Of a stretch of DNA of 64,000 bases, positions 23,581-41,420 are shown piece after piece. Each line of letters begins with the position of its first letter. Position 1 is the first letter of the stretch. Position numbers and translations under genes: made by a program. The stretch comes from Brachypodium distachyon (taxonomy: Eukaryota > Streptophyta > Magnoliopsida > Poales > Poaceae), in NCBI RefSeq assembly GCF_000005505.3, contig NC_016132.3, forward strand, positions 57,550,914-57,614,913, read 5' to 3'. Under the pieces are notes generated by a model. The model made no database searches and was not told the origin of the DNA. It saw nothing but the letters and a program-made list of their open reading frames with translations.

Positions 23581-26500
23581 TCATCGATCTGACGGGCGAT
23601 GTTCGAAGGATTTCAGGATCATCGATCTTTGGCGGCGGATATGGAGTTCCGATCCCGGAGATCCTTTTCATAAATGGAAACGCGCGCGTACGAGACGCGT
23701 TTGGATGCGATCCAGCCGATCAGGCTGCTGGTTCCGTACACACGGTCGACGGTCGATAGAAGCGTGATTCAAACGGACGATCGAGCGATCGCGTCTAGTT
23801 AATGCTGCATGATTTTATGGGCCGTGCACCATCCTAGTAGCTTGGAAGGAAGTTTTATTCTCTATAAATTCGCCGTCCGGCAAGAACAGCGGTTCTACGA
23901 CTCAGTTTGATTTACACCAGTACGTATAGTATACCCAACGATCCTAAAAGGTAGTAGCAGTATACTGAAATACTAGTATATACGGCACTAAAGTAGGAAA
24001 TAAATGAGCTATATATAGGTGCGGAAGCATGAAAAAAATATTGGAACGGACAGAATAGAAGAGATAATTTATTAGGTTGGCAACGCATAAAAATACGAAG
24101 CTTACATGATGAAATTGCAATGATTAAACGTAGGCTTAACTAGAAATTACAAATCTTAGGGGGTCAAGGCCCCGGCTGGCCCGGGACGTGCCACCGCCAC
24201 TCACTATATATATAACTGGTTGATGTGCATTTTAATTTGAACTTATCTTAGTCCAAAAAAAACATGGCATTTACTACCAATTGAGAGCCTTTCAGATATG
24301 TTGTCTTCAAAACTAACAAATTACTTTTTTTGCGGGAAGAAAAAAAAATTATGCGTGTACAGATTTGTCTTGACAAATATTTATATTTAACATTGTCTAT
24401 TCATCGATCGTCTAATTAAATTTAATTAATTTGGGTCAGCATTTTAAGCCGTAGGATTAATATCCATTTGTGCCTCGTCTCCAATTAATTCTATGTACAA
24501 CAAATATGAACTAAAAAAAACAGTGACATTTCATTAGAGTTGCACAGACAGAGCAGCTTTGGCCTGCCGTTTGCAGGTTTTCAGTGAATGAGACATTAGA
24601 AAAATTCAGTCAATGTGAATTTTCGGTAACAGCTGTTATGCTTTTTTATACGGTACTAAATCCGTTTGTACTGCAGTACAGGGCTTCTTTTGTTGGTCCG
24701 AACAACTTGGCGAGAAGTTCACGCTATAGGTGGAGTCGATTATTCGGAGTAGTCGATCGATGTGGCTGCAGCCTGGGCCTGGCCGTGACGGGGTTGTAAA
24801 GCCGACAAAGCCCCCCGCTGTCCAGAAGACAAACAGCTGGCCTGTACCTGCTGCCCTAAACCCCAAACACGGAGGAGGCCGGGGAAAGAAAATAATTTTA
24901 ACCCCTGCAGCCTCCCATGTCCAAACTGCAATCCAGCTCACCAGCACTCCACCGAACACTGCTGCTGGTGGCTTTTGTTTCACTTCCACCGCTGCTTTGT
25001 GCTTTCTGCTTTATGGCTATATTCTTCCCACTTGAAAAATGGTAATTTACCTCCAATTTTGTTTCATCTCTCGCGCTTTGCCGTTCAAAACAGATTGCTC
25101 TTGTCGCGGCCTACATACTCCGTACTTCATTTTAGTCGTTGCAGTAGGAGTACGTAGTACTTCACTGTATTAGCAGCAGGTAGTGATGGTGCTGCATTCA
25201 CAAATCATACACTATGTTCAAGTTTCTATAGTTCTTTTTTACTACTGTATGGGAGTGGTAAAGTACTCCCTTTGCAGTGAATCGATGTGATTGAGGAAGC
25301 TGTCTTTTCCTGGTCAGCCCACGTCTGTTTCCAGCTAGGATTGGTCAGGCTCCAAAATGTACCAGCTGGTGGTGTCCCTGCTGCTGTATCTGCTTCGAGA
25401 GGTTCGAGGCCGTCTCAGTCAGCTCAACCACAAGTCCACACAAATGGCCGACTAGGGAGCTACAGCCTACGTACAGCTAGCCGCTCAGCGGCCCCAGGTC
25501 ACGAGCCATGATCATACACACTGTGGCAAATATATATGGACGCATACGTAGGTACTGTCGATCAGCGACGCAGCGCTTCGACGACGCGCTGGAAATCAAC
25601 ACGGAGACAAGCAATCTTGTCCCCGGCCGACGATGAACAGAAGGAAGAGCAACGCGCTGCGAAATTGTGTGAGCCCAACAAAGTCCCATCGTACAGTGGA
25701 TGCCGCTAGCTGCTTCCCGGGAACAGCGTGCAAGGCTCTCAGGAGAGACCGAGCAAAGTGGCCGTGGCAGCAAAAGGCTCTCTCTAGTCTCTTCCCGTTG
25801 CGCTATCTCAACCACCCAACGGGGGCGTGCGTGCAGGACCGCAGGAGGCAGCGCGCAAACAACAGTGTGTTCTTTGCCCGCGGGCCGCCAAAAGGGCTGT
25901 TTCCGGACGTACCGGGCCTGGCTCCTTCGCCATTGCCGCCCACGGCACATGCCCCCATGTATGCCTTAACCAAAGTCCAAGAAACCAAAACCATCACGTG
26001 CCGGCACTGTGTATAGCTGAGCTGCACGGCCCGTGTAGTACTGCTGCGACTGCGTCCTGCACTGCATCTACACCTACAGCTCTCCAGCTCGAGAAGAGAA
26101 AAATCTGCCTCGATCGCCCTGCACATATATCGATCCGCCACCTCTTTCACGTGCGCCAGCTCACGCCCCATAACGACCGTCGCTGCTGTCCGGACCCAAG
26201 CTTTTTTTTTTGTTGCCGTACAGCCGAGGACCGCCGTCCGGCTGTTGGATCCCGATCCGGTGGTGGTGCATGCACACGGACCGTACGTGGTGGCAGGGAG
26301 GGAACCAGTGGGATTGCTGGGTGCGGGGAACGAGGGGTGGGCCCACATGGCGGTGGGAGAGCGCTCGAGCCCCGGGCCCTGGCTCGGGGGGTGGGCCGTG
26401 GGCTTCCACGCGATCCATCACGAGGGGGTTTGCGCGCGCCCGTCCAGGCTCCGCCCACCGGGAACTGTCCCCCGGCTTTATTATTGCACCTTTCCCTTCC

Positions 26501-26599
26501 CTCCAAAACCTTGCGAGACTGACCACCTGTGCTGCTGTGCAGCCCCTAAACTTGGCTGATCAATACCCGTATAGAGCCGCAACCAGCGACAAAAAAAAC

Positions 26600-27480
26600 T
26601 CATACAAAAAGTATTTAGGCGGTTTTTGGACTATGCTTGTAGATGGCATGGCTAGCAGTCTACAAAATCTGATGGATGCATGCGGTAGGCTAGTAGGTCT
26701 AGGCTCATCTGTTCACAACAAACATCTATTTAATTAAGAAGAGAAAGATACAATTGTTGTGTGGACCACTAAATATATTACTAATAGTTTGAATTTTCTC
26801 ACAATAATTGGAAAGACTTGTCCGCAATCACAATAGGCGATCCATTTATAAAGACGACGCAAGAAAGATATTTATGTATCGAGCTCGTGGTTAAGGCACA
26901 TTATGTAAGATGCGTGCATCTAAACCGAACATATGCTCTTCTGCCTGGCACAAAACATACACTTGCATTATGTTTATCGAAATTAACCACCTCTGGAAAA
27001 GTCTGTGGTGGTTGATGTTTTGTCTTGAGTATTAGCCTCGATTACTTGATAAAACCTTTAGAGGCATGCATGGAAATCATACTTATATGAAAAAAGTTTC
27101 GCAAGACTCCATTCTATATATTGGGGATGGCATGGCCAACAGTCTACAAAATCCCATGGATGCTAGTATAAGGTAGGATTAGGTCCACCTACTTTAACAA
27201 AATCATTTTAGCGAGCAGAAATACAAGTGTCGTGGACCACTAAACATGAGCACTCCATTTATCAATGATAATGATTTTTCCACGATCAAAAATAAAAATT
27301 AATTTAATTATTATAGGAATGAGGCGAGAACCATATTTGTGTATATCGAGCTCGTGGTTAACCACAGGCTGTAAAATTCTAACGTGTTCGTCGAATAGAT
27401 GCTCTGTTGTATTAGCATTGATTTGGTTTATCAGGTAACCTCTTTCGAAAAATTGTATACAGAGTTGATGACTACATACT
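26600..27480 (+). repeat. Old tandem duplication, unit about 470-480 bp
   Basis: Landmarks recur in the same order: GATGGCATGGC followed by AGTCTACAAAATC at 26643 and 27125; GTGTGGACCACTAAA or GTCGTGGACCACTAAA near 26759 and 27230; TATCGAGCTCGTGGTTAA near 26877 and 27344. The copies are well diverged and neither is coding. Confidence 0.7.
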
Positions 27481-27940
27481 TTCCACTAGTACCATTTAAA
27501 ATTCCACGGTTGCGAATGTATTTAAGTAATAGCTCGAATATTATACTTCATAAAAAAATAGCTTGAATATTTTTTTCAAAAATCTTTACAAGCATGCTAA
27601 TAGCAAATCATATTGTACTTGTAGATACACGAAAAGAAATCCATGGAGTAGATGCATGCATGCATCTTCTTTATTCGGAGTTGGTTTTCTTCTACTTCAG
27701 CAAATAAAAAAACAGGACACTCAGTGCGATTGCAAGCGAAATACAATCTCAGAAAAGCAAATACTCCAGCCAACATATACTCCAGCTGTCACCAAATCCG
27801 TTTTCTAAAATTTATCATTGCGATTGTGCTGGTAGCAAGTACTACTAGTGGTAGTAGAACTTTACAGGAGGAATATAAATCAAATCATGGGATTGTATAC
27901 AATACGCAGCGAATAGTGGGTGCCATGCAGGCGTGAGGGC

Positions 27941-27965
27941 GCATGCATGCATGCATGCATGCATG
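27941..27965. repeat. (GCAT)n microsatellite
   Basis: About six uninterrupted units of the self-complementary tetranucleotide GCAT. Confidence 0.9.
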
Positions 27966-29410
27966 ATTTCCTGGGTGGTTGATGGTGGGGAGGCGTGGCA
28001 AGTGGAGGGTGGTGGGGCCCCTTGCTATGCTTACGTGGACGGAAGCGGCATCTCGAGGAGGGAGGGAGCGCGTGGGTGTGGGAGAAGATTTTCGGACCAT
28101 GTATTTTAGTCGAGGAAAAATAAACAACAATATCAAAAGCCGCGGCAGGCGCGGCCAGAGAGCGCCGCGTTGAGGGCAGGGGGGAAGCGGAGAAAGGTTG
28201 CGGTGAGCTGGGAATGAGCGGAAGACAGCTGGAATTTCTGTACCGCGGGGGCAGCAGCAGCCCGGGACGCAGCTCCCGTCGCCGCTTCTTGCTCCACCGG
28301 CAAACGCTCCCTAGGCCCGGTCTATGGATCACCCGGTTTTTATTTATTTTTCTTGTGTTCGAACCGTTGCTGCTGGCCTGCCGGGCCGGGTTCCAGTGTT
28401 TCTGGAGCATGTCACGTGATTACGTGATTAGTGTTCCTGCGCTAGTACTAGTACCAGCATGAAATCTTTCGTTTCACTAAACCAGAACGTGGCTTCTGAC
28501 TGGAAATGGCATGGCCTTCAGGCTTCAGCCAGATAGAACCAGCCATCAAGTGAAACCAATAGAAAGCAGATAATTGATTCGGTCTAACCCATAGCACCCT
28601 TTTTTTTTTTGACAGCAACTGTTGATGCACGAAATTTCTGCCTTCTTCAAATGAATCGCCCCGTACTATTTCGGCTCATTTCATGCGAATCATGCCGTAA
28701 ACTGTGCCGTACTGCATGCTGCTCAGCCTGCGTCTACTTCGTCCGGCCTACCGTGGATCAGGTTCACGCGTAGCCCGGGGAGCTGTAAAACCTCGCCTTT
28801 TGTTTTCATGTCCAGAACTGTAGCCGCGCTGTCCCCCCGCTCCCTTCCAAGTGTCCCACACACTTTACTACGCGCGGGCCCACAAGCTCATTCCATTTCG
28901 CTCCCTCGAAATACCCGTTTTACCCCTCCACCGCTATACCGGCAGAAAAACGATTTCGGGTTTGGTCCCCCACAAATCTTCGAGCTGGAGCCGAATTGGC
29001 ATCTCCTGGGAAAAAAATAAAAATTGCATGCCGCACAGTCTCGTGTCGTCTCTCTTGACCGTGAAGGGCAGCTCGCTGAATAGTCAAAGAAAAATAGATA
29101 TATGACCCTGACAAAACGCACATGCGTGCTTCGTTGCTGCTACTAACCGTTGAGTGAGAGTTACATTTTGCCCATATTAAACTCTCAACTGGTCAATGGA
29201 TCTTATGTCAATTTATACTCCACTACCCCCCACTAATTTATTATTCTGAAGGTCCTACATGGATTAATTCTTAACATTTACTATTACTTAGTAATATAGG
29301 CTAGAAAACGGACCCTCCACGAGGACAAATACTCGGAGTAAAGCAAACCATTCTGCAGAGAGGTATAAAGTTTGTTACTCCATTCGATCCATAAAAAATG
29401 TCGCCCAGTT

Positions 29411-29581
29411 ACTTCCTCTGTCCATCTATAGTAGGCGTGAAAATACGAGGCGCATTTCTCTAACTACCAATGAGATGAACCGCATGCTCTAACTGTCCAA
29501 TGGGTGTAAGTGCAGTAGCTTTTGTTGGTACGTGTGCAAACCCAATTCACACCTAGGAAATTAAAAAGGATGGAGGGAGTC
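29411..29581. mobile_element. Probable MITE, about 170 bp
   Basis: The left end ACTTCCTCTGTCCATC faces the complementary right end GGATGGAGGGAGTC. The inner part is GTAGGCGTG on the left and CACACCTAGG on the right. A second partial end (ACTCCATTCGATCC) lies at 29377, perhaps a remnant of another copy. Confidence 0.5.
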
Positions 29582-29605
29582 AAAATTTGCAATAACCTAG
29601 TACAA

Positions 29606-30161
29606 AATGACACATTTGGAACACAGGTTAGGAAAAACACAGGAACAGAAAAAATACAGGATTTGACATTGCATACATCTTGAATCCTATAGGAAAAAGA
29701 AACATAGGATTGAAGAAAAAAGTCATTTGGAACACAGGAACACAGAAAAGGATTTTTAGCACGCAATATTGATCGTATAGACAAGTACTCGTACTCACTA
29801 GCTAGTCAGCCTAAAAGTCTTAATTAATCACCCGTGACCCATGTTATACACACACACATCTTGGTTAGTCTTTATCCTCTGGAAAAATTGAACCATATTA
29901 CAACTGACGAGATGGAAGGCTTCGCGCCGAGTCTTCTGCCCGAGCACGTGGTTTATCTGTTGAATTGTCTCGTTCCTGTGTTGAGAAAAAATGAGCTCAA
30001 GGTAGATGTTTTATTTCATGTGAAATGGTAGGATGAAACATTGTTTCATAGGAATGTGATTTTCCTATCCTTTGTTCCAAATGGTCTATAGGAAACCATT
30101 CCTGTGGAAACTAGTTCCCGTGAAAAAATCCTGTGAAAAAACTGCGTTCCAAAGGGCCCCT
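29606..30161. mobile_element. Degenerate hAT-type non-autonomous element
   Basis: The left part begins near ACACATTTGGAACACAGG and the right part ends near CTGCGTTCCAAAGGGCCCC. The arms share interrupted complementary words (CCTATAGGA, GTTCCAAATG, AGGATT). This resembles the common grass elements ending in GGGCCCTTTGGA. The boundaries are approximate and the left end is decayed. Confidence 0.4.
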
Positions 30162-32540
30162 AACTTTTTGTTTTCGGGAGAATATACTACTACCTCTACG
30201 GGTGGAACTTTAACGGCCGCTCTCAGATTCTCCCAAGTGGGTGGAGACACACTACCACGTACTACGTACATTCTCTTGACTTGGGACGCTTGACCGGTCC
30301 GGGAGCTTCACCAACACAGCATCACGAGCTAATAATTGCGCCCCATGCATGCATTCTAGTAAAACACTCCACGTCACCACACATGCATGCATGGTTCCTC
30401 TTATCATAATGTGCCCGCGATGCATGGAAGCGGCCAAAGATATACTACTACTACTCCGTACCAAACTGATACCCATGGCTAGCATGCACGCATTATCATC
30501 TCATCTTTCATTTACAAGCATGCAGTTTATTTACTGAACTCTGAGGTTTAGTTTTCGTTATCCCTTGATCACGCTTCTCGCTCGAAGCAATGAGCGATTA
30601 AGCGCACGCTCTGGCGTGCAGCTTCGGATCACAGAGGGAGGGAGCGCATGAATCTAGCATAATATAAGCAGTTATGTCATTCATGTGACGGCAACACGGC
30701 GGTTGCGGAAAACTCTAGACATGGAGTACTAGGAATTGAGCGTGCTGTACACACTCGTTCTGGTAGCGCGCACATGCGAAAGTTCCACGTCTGATCGCCG
30801 CGGCCGGCCGAGCTACTGTATGTACATATACAGTACTCCTACTGGCCAGCTAGTACGGTCGGCAAGTAGTGAAGGACGCATGCGAGGTTGGTTCCCAAAT
30901 CTGCCATCACCGATTCATAACCTTTGTACGTGCACGTAAACAGAAGAAGAACTGCTCCTACGTTAACATACGCGAACCAGCCCCGAGCGGGCCGGGCCGG
31001 GGGAGTGTTTACTGCAACGTACGGAGTACCCACTAATGGCCTTTGGTGGTTGCATGCACGCTGGAGTATATACTCCTGTTGGTACCGGTAGCTCGATCGA
31101 TCGACGCAGGCCGCGCGGGCAGCTGGTCGACGGATGGATCGCCACGCGGGACTGCCTGCCGAGCAATCAATGGACCAACTCCCCCTGCTAAAACTGTTCC
31201 CTGCGCCCCGCGCGTGCCTAATGGAGCGATTGAGTCAGTACTCGACGTTTATACTTACCAGGTGCCCGTACTATAGCTAGGTAGCCAGTGTTAATTCAAA
31301 TCGGGAGCTAGAGAGTCGTCACCGACCGGATCGATCGAGCCGAGGAAGCACGACTGCCAGAGAACGGTGGATCCACGACGAATTTAATGGTTTTGGTGCC
31401 GCGCGCGGCGGGGCTGCTGGCTGAGGTCTCTCTGACAGAGGGTCCGTGCGCGCGCGTAAGCGGCTCGTCCGGTCTGGTCCCGCGGCGCTCGCTCGGTCGG
31501 TCTCCGCGCTCGCCCGTCTCGCGCGGCCAGGTCAAAAAAGGCAGGCTCTCTCGCTAAGTGCTGCGCCACTGACGGGCACCGACCCACCCGCAGTGCCAGC
31601 CGCCGTAAATACACGCAAACGTCCACCACCCAGAACCCGGCCCGTCGCCGTCTGCCTGCCGCCCGACACAAGTCAAACCCGCACCGCCGCACCGCTTTCG
31701 ATCCTTCGGTAGAGTTCCGATTCCGTGACAAATCAGCAATTCCGCCTCGCTCGCGGGGGCGCTCCCGTCATTTCGCCCCCATCCATGTACTACTTACTAC
31801 TTGGCGCGCGCGGGGGGGGGTCCCACCCACCACTTCGCTCGCGGGCCCACCCTGCTCCTGGACTGACTGGCTGGCTAGGGGACCTGGACCAGAGCACGCA
31901 GCGTCGGTTTTTTTTCTCTCTGCCCGCGCGGCCGCGCGGGGGCGTCTGTACGTCGAGGGGGGCAGATGGAATTCCTAGGTTCTACGGGGGCAGCTGCGGG
32001 GTGGTATATTGCGGTTGCTGCCGCAGCTCGGCCGTCTGTTCTCTTTTCTGGTTTGAAATCTCAGGCGGGGGGGGGGGGGGTTTCTTCTTGTGAAAATCCC
32101 CAACTCGCGGGAGCGGCGGCGGCCAATCGGGCGACGCCGGGGGTTGGTGGTTGACCTGGGGGCGTTTGCCGTTTGGTCGTCTTTGACTGCATGTCGTTGC
32201 GTGCTGACACTCACATCACCATCAGAGCTCACTAGGGTGTGTGTGTTAGGTTGTCAACTTGAACGAATATTTTCCGGTGATGCTTTTCTAGTCGGTGTTT
32301 ATGTGCACGTATCATTAGGGCGTCCGGTTGGAAATAAATTTATTTTTGGTAATAGAAACATGCTGCCGATTAGTATTGCTTCTACACATTGCAGCAAACC
32401 ACCATGGTCATCCTAGCTTTGAGCGTGACAAGAATTTGCTCGTTGGCTATCGCACAAAACGAGAAATAATGGTTCAGGGGCCAAAGCTTAGAAACGATTA
32501 CGATTAACAGCTTGACGCACAGGGTTAAAGCTCGCGAAGC

Positions 32541-33966
32541 TTCTCACGTGTACTAGTAGTTGGGATGGATGTGGGTCCGAGTGGTTGGTCTCGGAGTCTT
32601 TGGTCTGATTTGATTCAATCGAAAACGGAAAACATGAGAGTGTGCATTTGCTAGGGGAATCCCCCTAAGGATTAGAAACCTAAACAAAAAATATTACTCT
32701 TTCTTATGTGTTATCTAGAGTGATCTCGTTCGGACTCTTTTTTCCGAGTACATTGATCAAACCAATATAGTTACGCTTGGCAGTTACTAATATTTGATCA
32801 GTGTGTTTCATGGAAAACATATGATTGGTTTGGAGGTGATAAGAACAATTTTAACATATTGGACACTAAAGCGCTACCCTTGGCGTCGCTCTCACGCTTT
32901 TTATTTGTTCCGAGTACATAGAACAAGCCATAATATTTGATCAAGGAGTAAGATGGATGTGGGCCCAACCGGCTAGTCTCCATACTTCAGCCTGATTTCT
33001 TTTGGTGAAAACCAGTGTGATCTCAATCATCCCCACTTTTATCGAGTGCATTGAACAAACCAACAAATTACACTTGCCTGCTAATAGTATTTGGTTACCG
33101 CGTTTCAATGAACACAGATGGACGGCTCGGGGGCGATAAGAACAATATTGACAGGTTGGACACTGAAGCCGCTACCTTGGCGTGGCTCTCACGTGTGCTG
33201 GTTGTTGCGATGGATGTGGGCGCTAGCGGCTAGTCTCGAAACTTCAGCTTGGTTTCTTTCAATGGGAAACCCGTGTGATCTCATTCATCGCCCCTTTTGC
33301 GAGTACATTGAACAAAACAACACGAATACTTTTGGCCGCTACTGGTATTTGATCAGTGCGTTTCAGTGAACACAGATGGACGGTTCCGAAGCGATAAGGA
33401 CAATTTTGACAGGTTGGACACTGAAGCCGCTAACCTTGGCGTTGCTCTCACGTGTGCTGGCTGTTGAGATGGATGCGGCCCCAAGCGGCTAGTCTTGAAA
33501 CTTCGGCCTGGTTTCTTTCAATGGAAAACCCGTGTGATCTCATTCATCACCCCTTTTGCGAGTACATGCGATAAGGACAATTTTGACAGGTTGGACACTG
33601 AACCCGCTACCCTTGGCATGGCTCTCATGCGTGCTGGCTGTTGAGATGGATGTGGGCCCCATCAGCTATTCTCGAAACTACGGTCCGATTTCTTTCATTG
33701 GAAAATTGGTGCGATCTCATTCATCCCCCTTTTTTCCGAGTACATTGAACAAACCAGCACAATTACACATGGCCGCTATTATTTGGATTAGTGCGTTTCA
33801 ATGAGCAGAGATGGACGGTTCAGAGGCGATACAAATAATTTTGACAGGTTGGACACTATAGCCGCTACCTTGGCATGGCCCTGACGCGTGATGGCTGCTG
33901 AGCTGGATGTGGGCCCCACCGGCTAGTCTCGAAATTTCGGCCTGATTTCTTCCGTTCGAAAACTAG
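32541..33966. repeat. Satellite-like tandem array, unit about 258 bp, 5-6 copies
   Basis: The anchor GGACACT followed by a GCCGCTACC-like word recurs at 32861, 33158, 33416, 33593 and 33851. Spacings are 297, 258, 177 and 258. Other landmarks keep the same order in each unit: GATGGATGTGGGCCC, GGCTAGTCTCGAAACTT, CTGATTTCTTTC, GTGTGATCTCATTCATC, CGAGTACATTGAACAAACC and CAGATGGACGG. One unit has lost about 80 bases and another has gained about 40. The array is non-coding and its units are unequally diverged. Confidence 0.88.
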
Positions 33967-34470
33967 AAAAAAACATTGGACTATGTATTTTTAGATAAAT
34001 CCCTAATCTTCTGCAGAAATTCCATCAAAGCCCTATAATCTATAATGTAGAAAAACAAGTGGATGCAGTATAAAAGGAGGCTAAAATGATAAATTGCTTG
34101 ATAGATTCAAATTAAGAATAAAAATAGAACTTCATCTTGCATGGGCAATCGTTTCCTCTTTGGAACATCCTTGGTAGAGACCATTCGGAATAATTGGCTT
34201 CATTTCGAAACTCATAAAGACTTATACATTTCTGAATGGCCTGGCCACATAATAAGCTATCTCTAACAGGCAACAAAAATCACAGACCCAAAAACCAGGA
34301 GCTATTATTAGCACTGCAAATCTGCAAACTTTATTTTAAACTCGAGGAATGCCAACAGAGGAGGCAGTGAAGTCACACCCCCCACGCAGGGAGGAAAAAA
34401 GGAAACGTTCCAGGGACGGGGGAATTTGGTGATAATATGAGGGGCTAATGGGAAGAAACCCCCCACGCAG

Positions 34471-34480
34471 CATAAATAAA
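34471..34480 (+). promoter_or_regulatory. Candidate TATA box of the hexokinase gene
   Basis: CATAAATAAA lies about 300 bases before the ATG. It is followed by a long pyrimidine-rich tract (34500-34580), as expected of a plant 5' leader. Confidence 0.45.
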
Positions 34481-34736
34481 AGCAGACACCAGGCAGGCGC
34501 CTCGCTTTCTCTTCCGGATTTTCTATTTCTCTCTTCTCTCCGGCCCTTCCCTTCTTCTCCTTTCCCCTTCGCAACCCCCCAACACCACTGCTGCTGCTAG
34601 TCCCCCTCGCATCCGCGCTGTTCCATCCCTCCCATTCGCCATTCCGTCGGCCGCCTCGCGTGCTGCTGGGTGGCGGGGGCGCGTGGGTGCGGGCGGGTAG
34701 ATTTTGTCGGGTGGTTTTGAGATAAGGGAGGCGGAG

Positions 34737-34745
34737 ATGGCGTGA
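34737..34745 (+). promoter_or_regulatory. Two-codon upstream ORF before the hexokinase start
   Basis: The leader contains ATG GCG TGA, ending 23 bases before the main ATG at 34769. A minimal uORF like this can lower translation of the main frame. Its effect here is inferred. Confidence 0.5.
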
Positions 34746-34768
34746 TCGGCGGCGGAGGAGAGGCGGGG

Positions 34769-40194
<5,426 letters not shown>

Positions 40195-40296
40195 TGGATG
40201 GGAGAGAGTGAGAGACAATGGTGATACAGCTTGCCCCTCTGTTCAAATGTAAAAAGGGACATTGTTTGATATCTATGATTCATATATATAAAATCT

Positions 40297-40448
40297 GGTC
40301 TTGTGCAGAGAATTCCCCCTTTGGTCTCCGTAATTAGCCTTTTGTGCGTGTGGTATTTCCTGTGCCGTAAGTAGGTCTTGTGCAGAGAATTCCCCCTTTG
40401 GTCTCCGTAATTAGCCTTTTGTGTGTGGTATTTCCTGTGCCGTAAGTA
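40297..40448 (+). repeat. Tandem duplication, 77 and 75 bp, in the hexokinase 3' flank
   Basis: Units 40297-40373 and 40374-40448 both begin GGTCTTGTGCAGAG or GGTCTTGTGCAG and contain TTTGGTCTCCGTAATTAGCC. They are nearly identical: GTGCGTGTGG against GTGTGTGG is the main difference. The copy is therefore recent. Confidence 0.95.
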
Positions 40449-40999
40449 GGTCTTGCTGTGTTCTAGCCCCTTTTACTTGTTCTAGATTCTTTTGGTTTGG
40501 GCTTTCAGGGAAGTTAGAATAGTTTCTGCTAATAACTGAACCTCAGACCACACATGCCGGAAATTCATCTAGAACTTGAATCCCTACTTGACATTAGTTT
40601 ACGAAAACATGGTGACTACGGACTGTTTGGTTCTTGACCCGTGAACCAGCACCGAAATTTAGTACGGAGTAACTCCTTTGGAACTCACTCACAGAAACAG
40701 CTATTCTTGTTGTTTTTTTGATCGGGAGCTATTCTTGTTTTTTTATAAGTGCAAAAAACATCCTTCATTTTCAAAAGAATTTTTTTGCGGTGCTCAATGT
40801 GTCCGTTTCGTACTCCCAAAACAGAAGTGACAGGTCCTGTATTTTTTTTAGCGCATTGTAGTCCTCTTCGTTGGTTACTGCAAAAAGGCGAGCCATTGCA
40901 AAGAGACAAAACTAAGCCCACTAAGCTCCAGTCGCTAGAAAGAAGCGGCCCCAATGGACCACACCAGCCGCGAAAGCCGAGGCCCATATAGAAACTCCG

Positions 41000-41420
41000 C
41001 CGCGTGCGCCGCATCCCCGAAAAGGCGCGACCGCGAACGCCTTCCTTCCTCCACAAGGATCACTCGCTCCCGTACCGTACCTCCGTCTCTGCCTCTCGCC
41101 TTCCATCTCCTCTCCTCCTCCGCGGCGCGTCGTCGAACGGCAACGTGAGCTCTCCTTCTGACCCTAATTCTTCCCCCTTATTACTGTTCCGACGTTTCCC
41201 AGCGCATGCGCCACCGGCCGCCGATCTAGGGATCTCTTGCCAGTTTCCGTCGTCCCCTCCTCCTCCTCGTCGTCGCGGATTGCGCGGGCTACTTTTTCCT
41301 GTGCTGACAGGAACAAGGGTTTGGCGGATCGCCGCAGAGGCTTCAGATGTGCCGCCGAGAGGGGAGGATGATACGGCTGTTGTGTAATCGCGGCGGTGGT
41401 GAACTTCAGTTTTGGTTCCC
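41000..41420 (+). other. Possible 5' exons of an unannotated transcript
   Basis: A GC-rich, pyrimidine-rich block resembles a grass 5'UTR. It runs into CAAC|GTGAGC at 41145, a plausible donor. An acceptor-like TTTTTCCTGTGCTGACAG ends at 41310, and a further CCCAG|GTCC lies near 41423. The reading frames found are not recognisable. A non-coding RNA or a promoter relic are both possible. Confidence 0.25.

Larger units (their letters stand above)
23594..34470. other. Long gene-poor region
   Basis: No gene is supported in nearly 11 kb. Recognised contents are listed separately: a divergent tandem duplication (26600-27480), a CATG microsatellite (27941-27965), MITE-like elements (29411-29581 and 29606-30161) and a satellite-like array (32541-33966). 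GC-rich stretches near 25.6-26.5, 28.1-28.4 and 31.3-32.2 kb carry overlapping open frames on both strands without domains. They may be old promoter or CpG-rich DNA. A transcript there cannot be excluded. Confidence 0.5.

Noticed and set aside
25827..26522. 231-codon open frame in GC-rich DNA
   Set aside because: Composition is low complexity, overlapping frames on both strands are equally open, and no domain or splice structure is seen.
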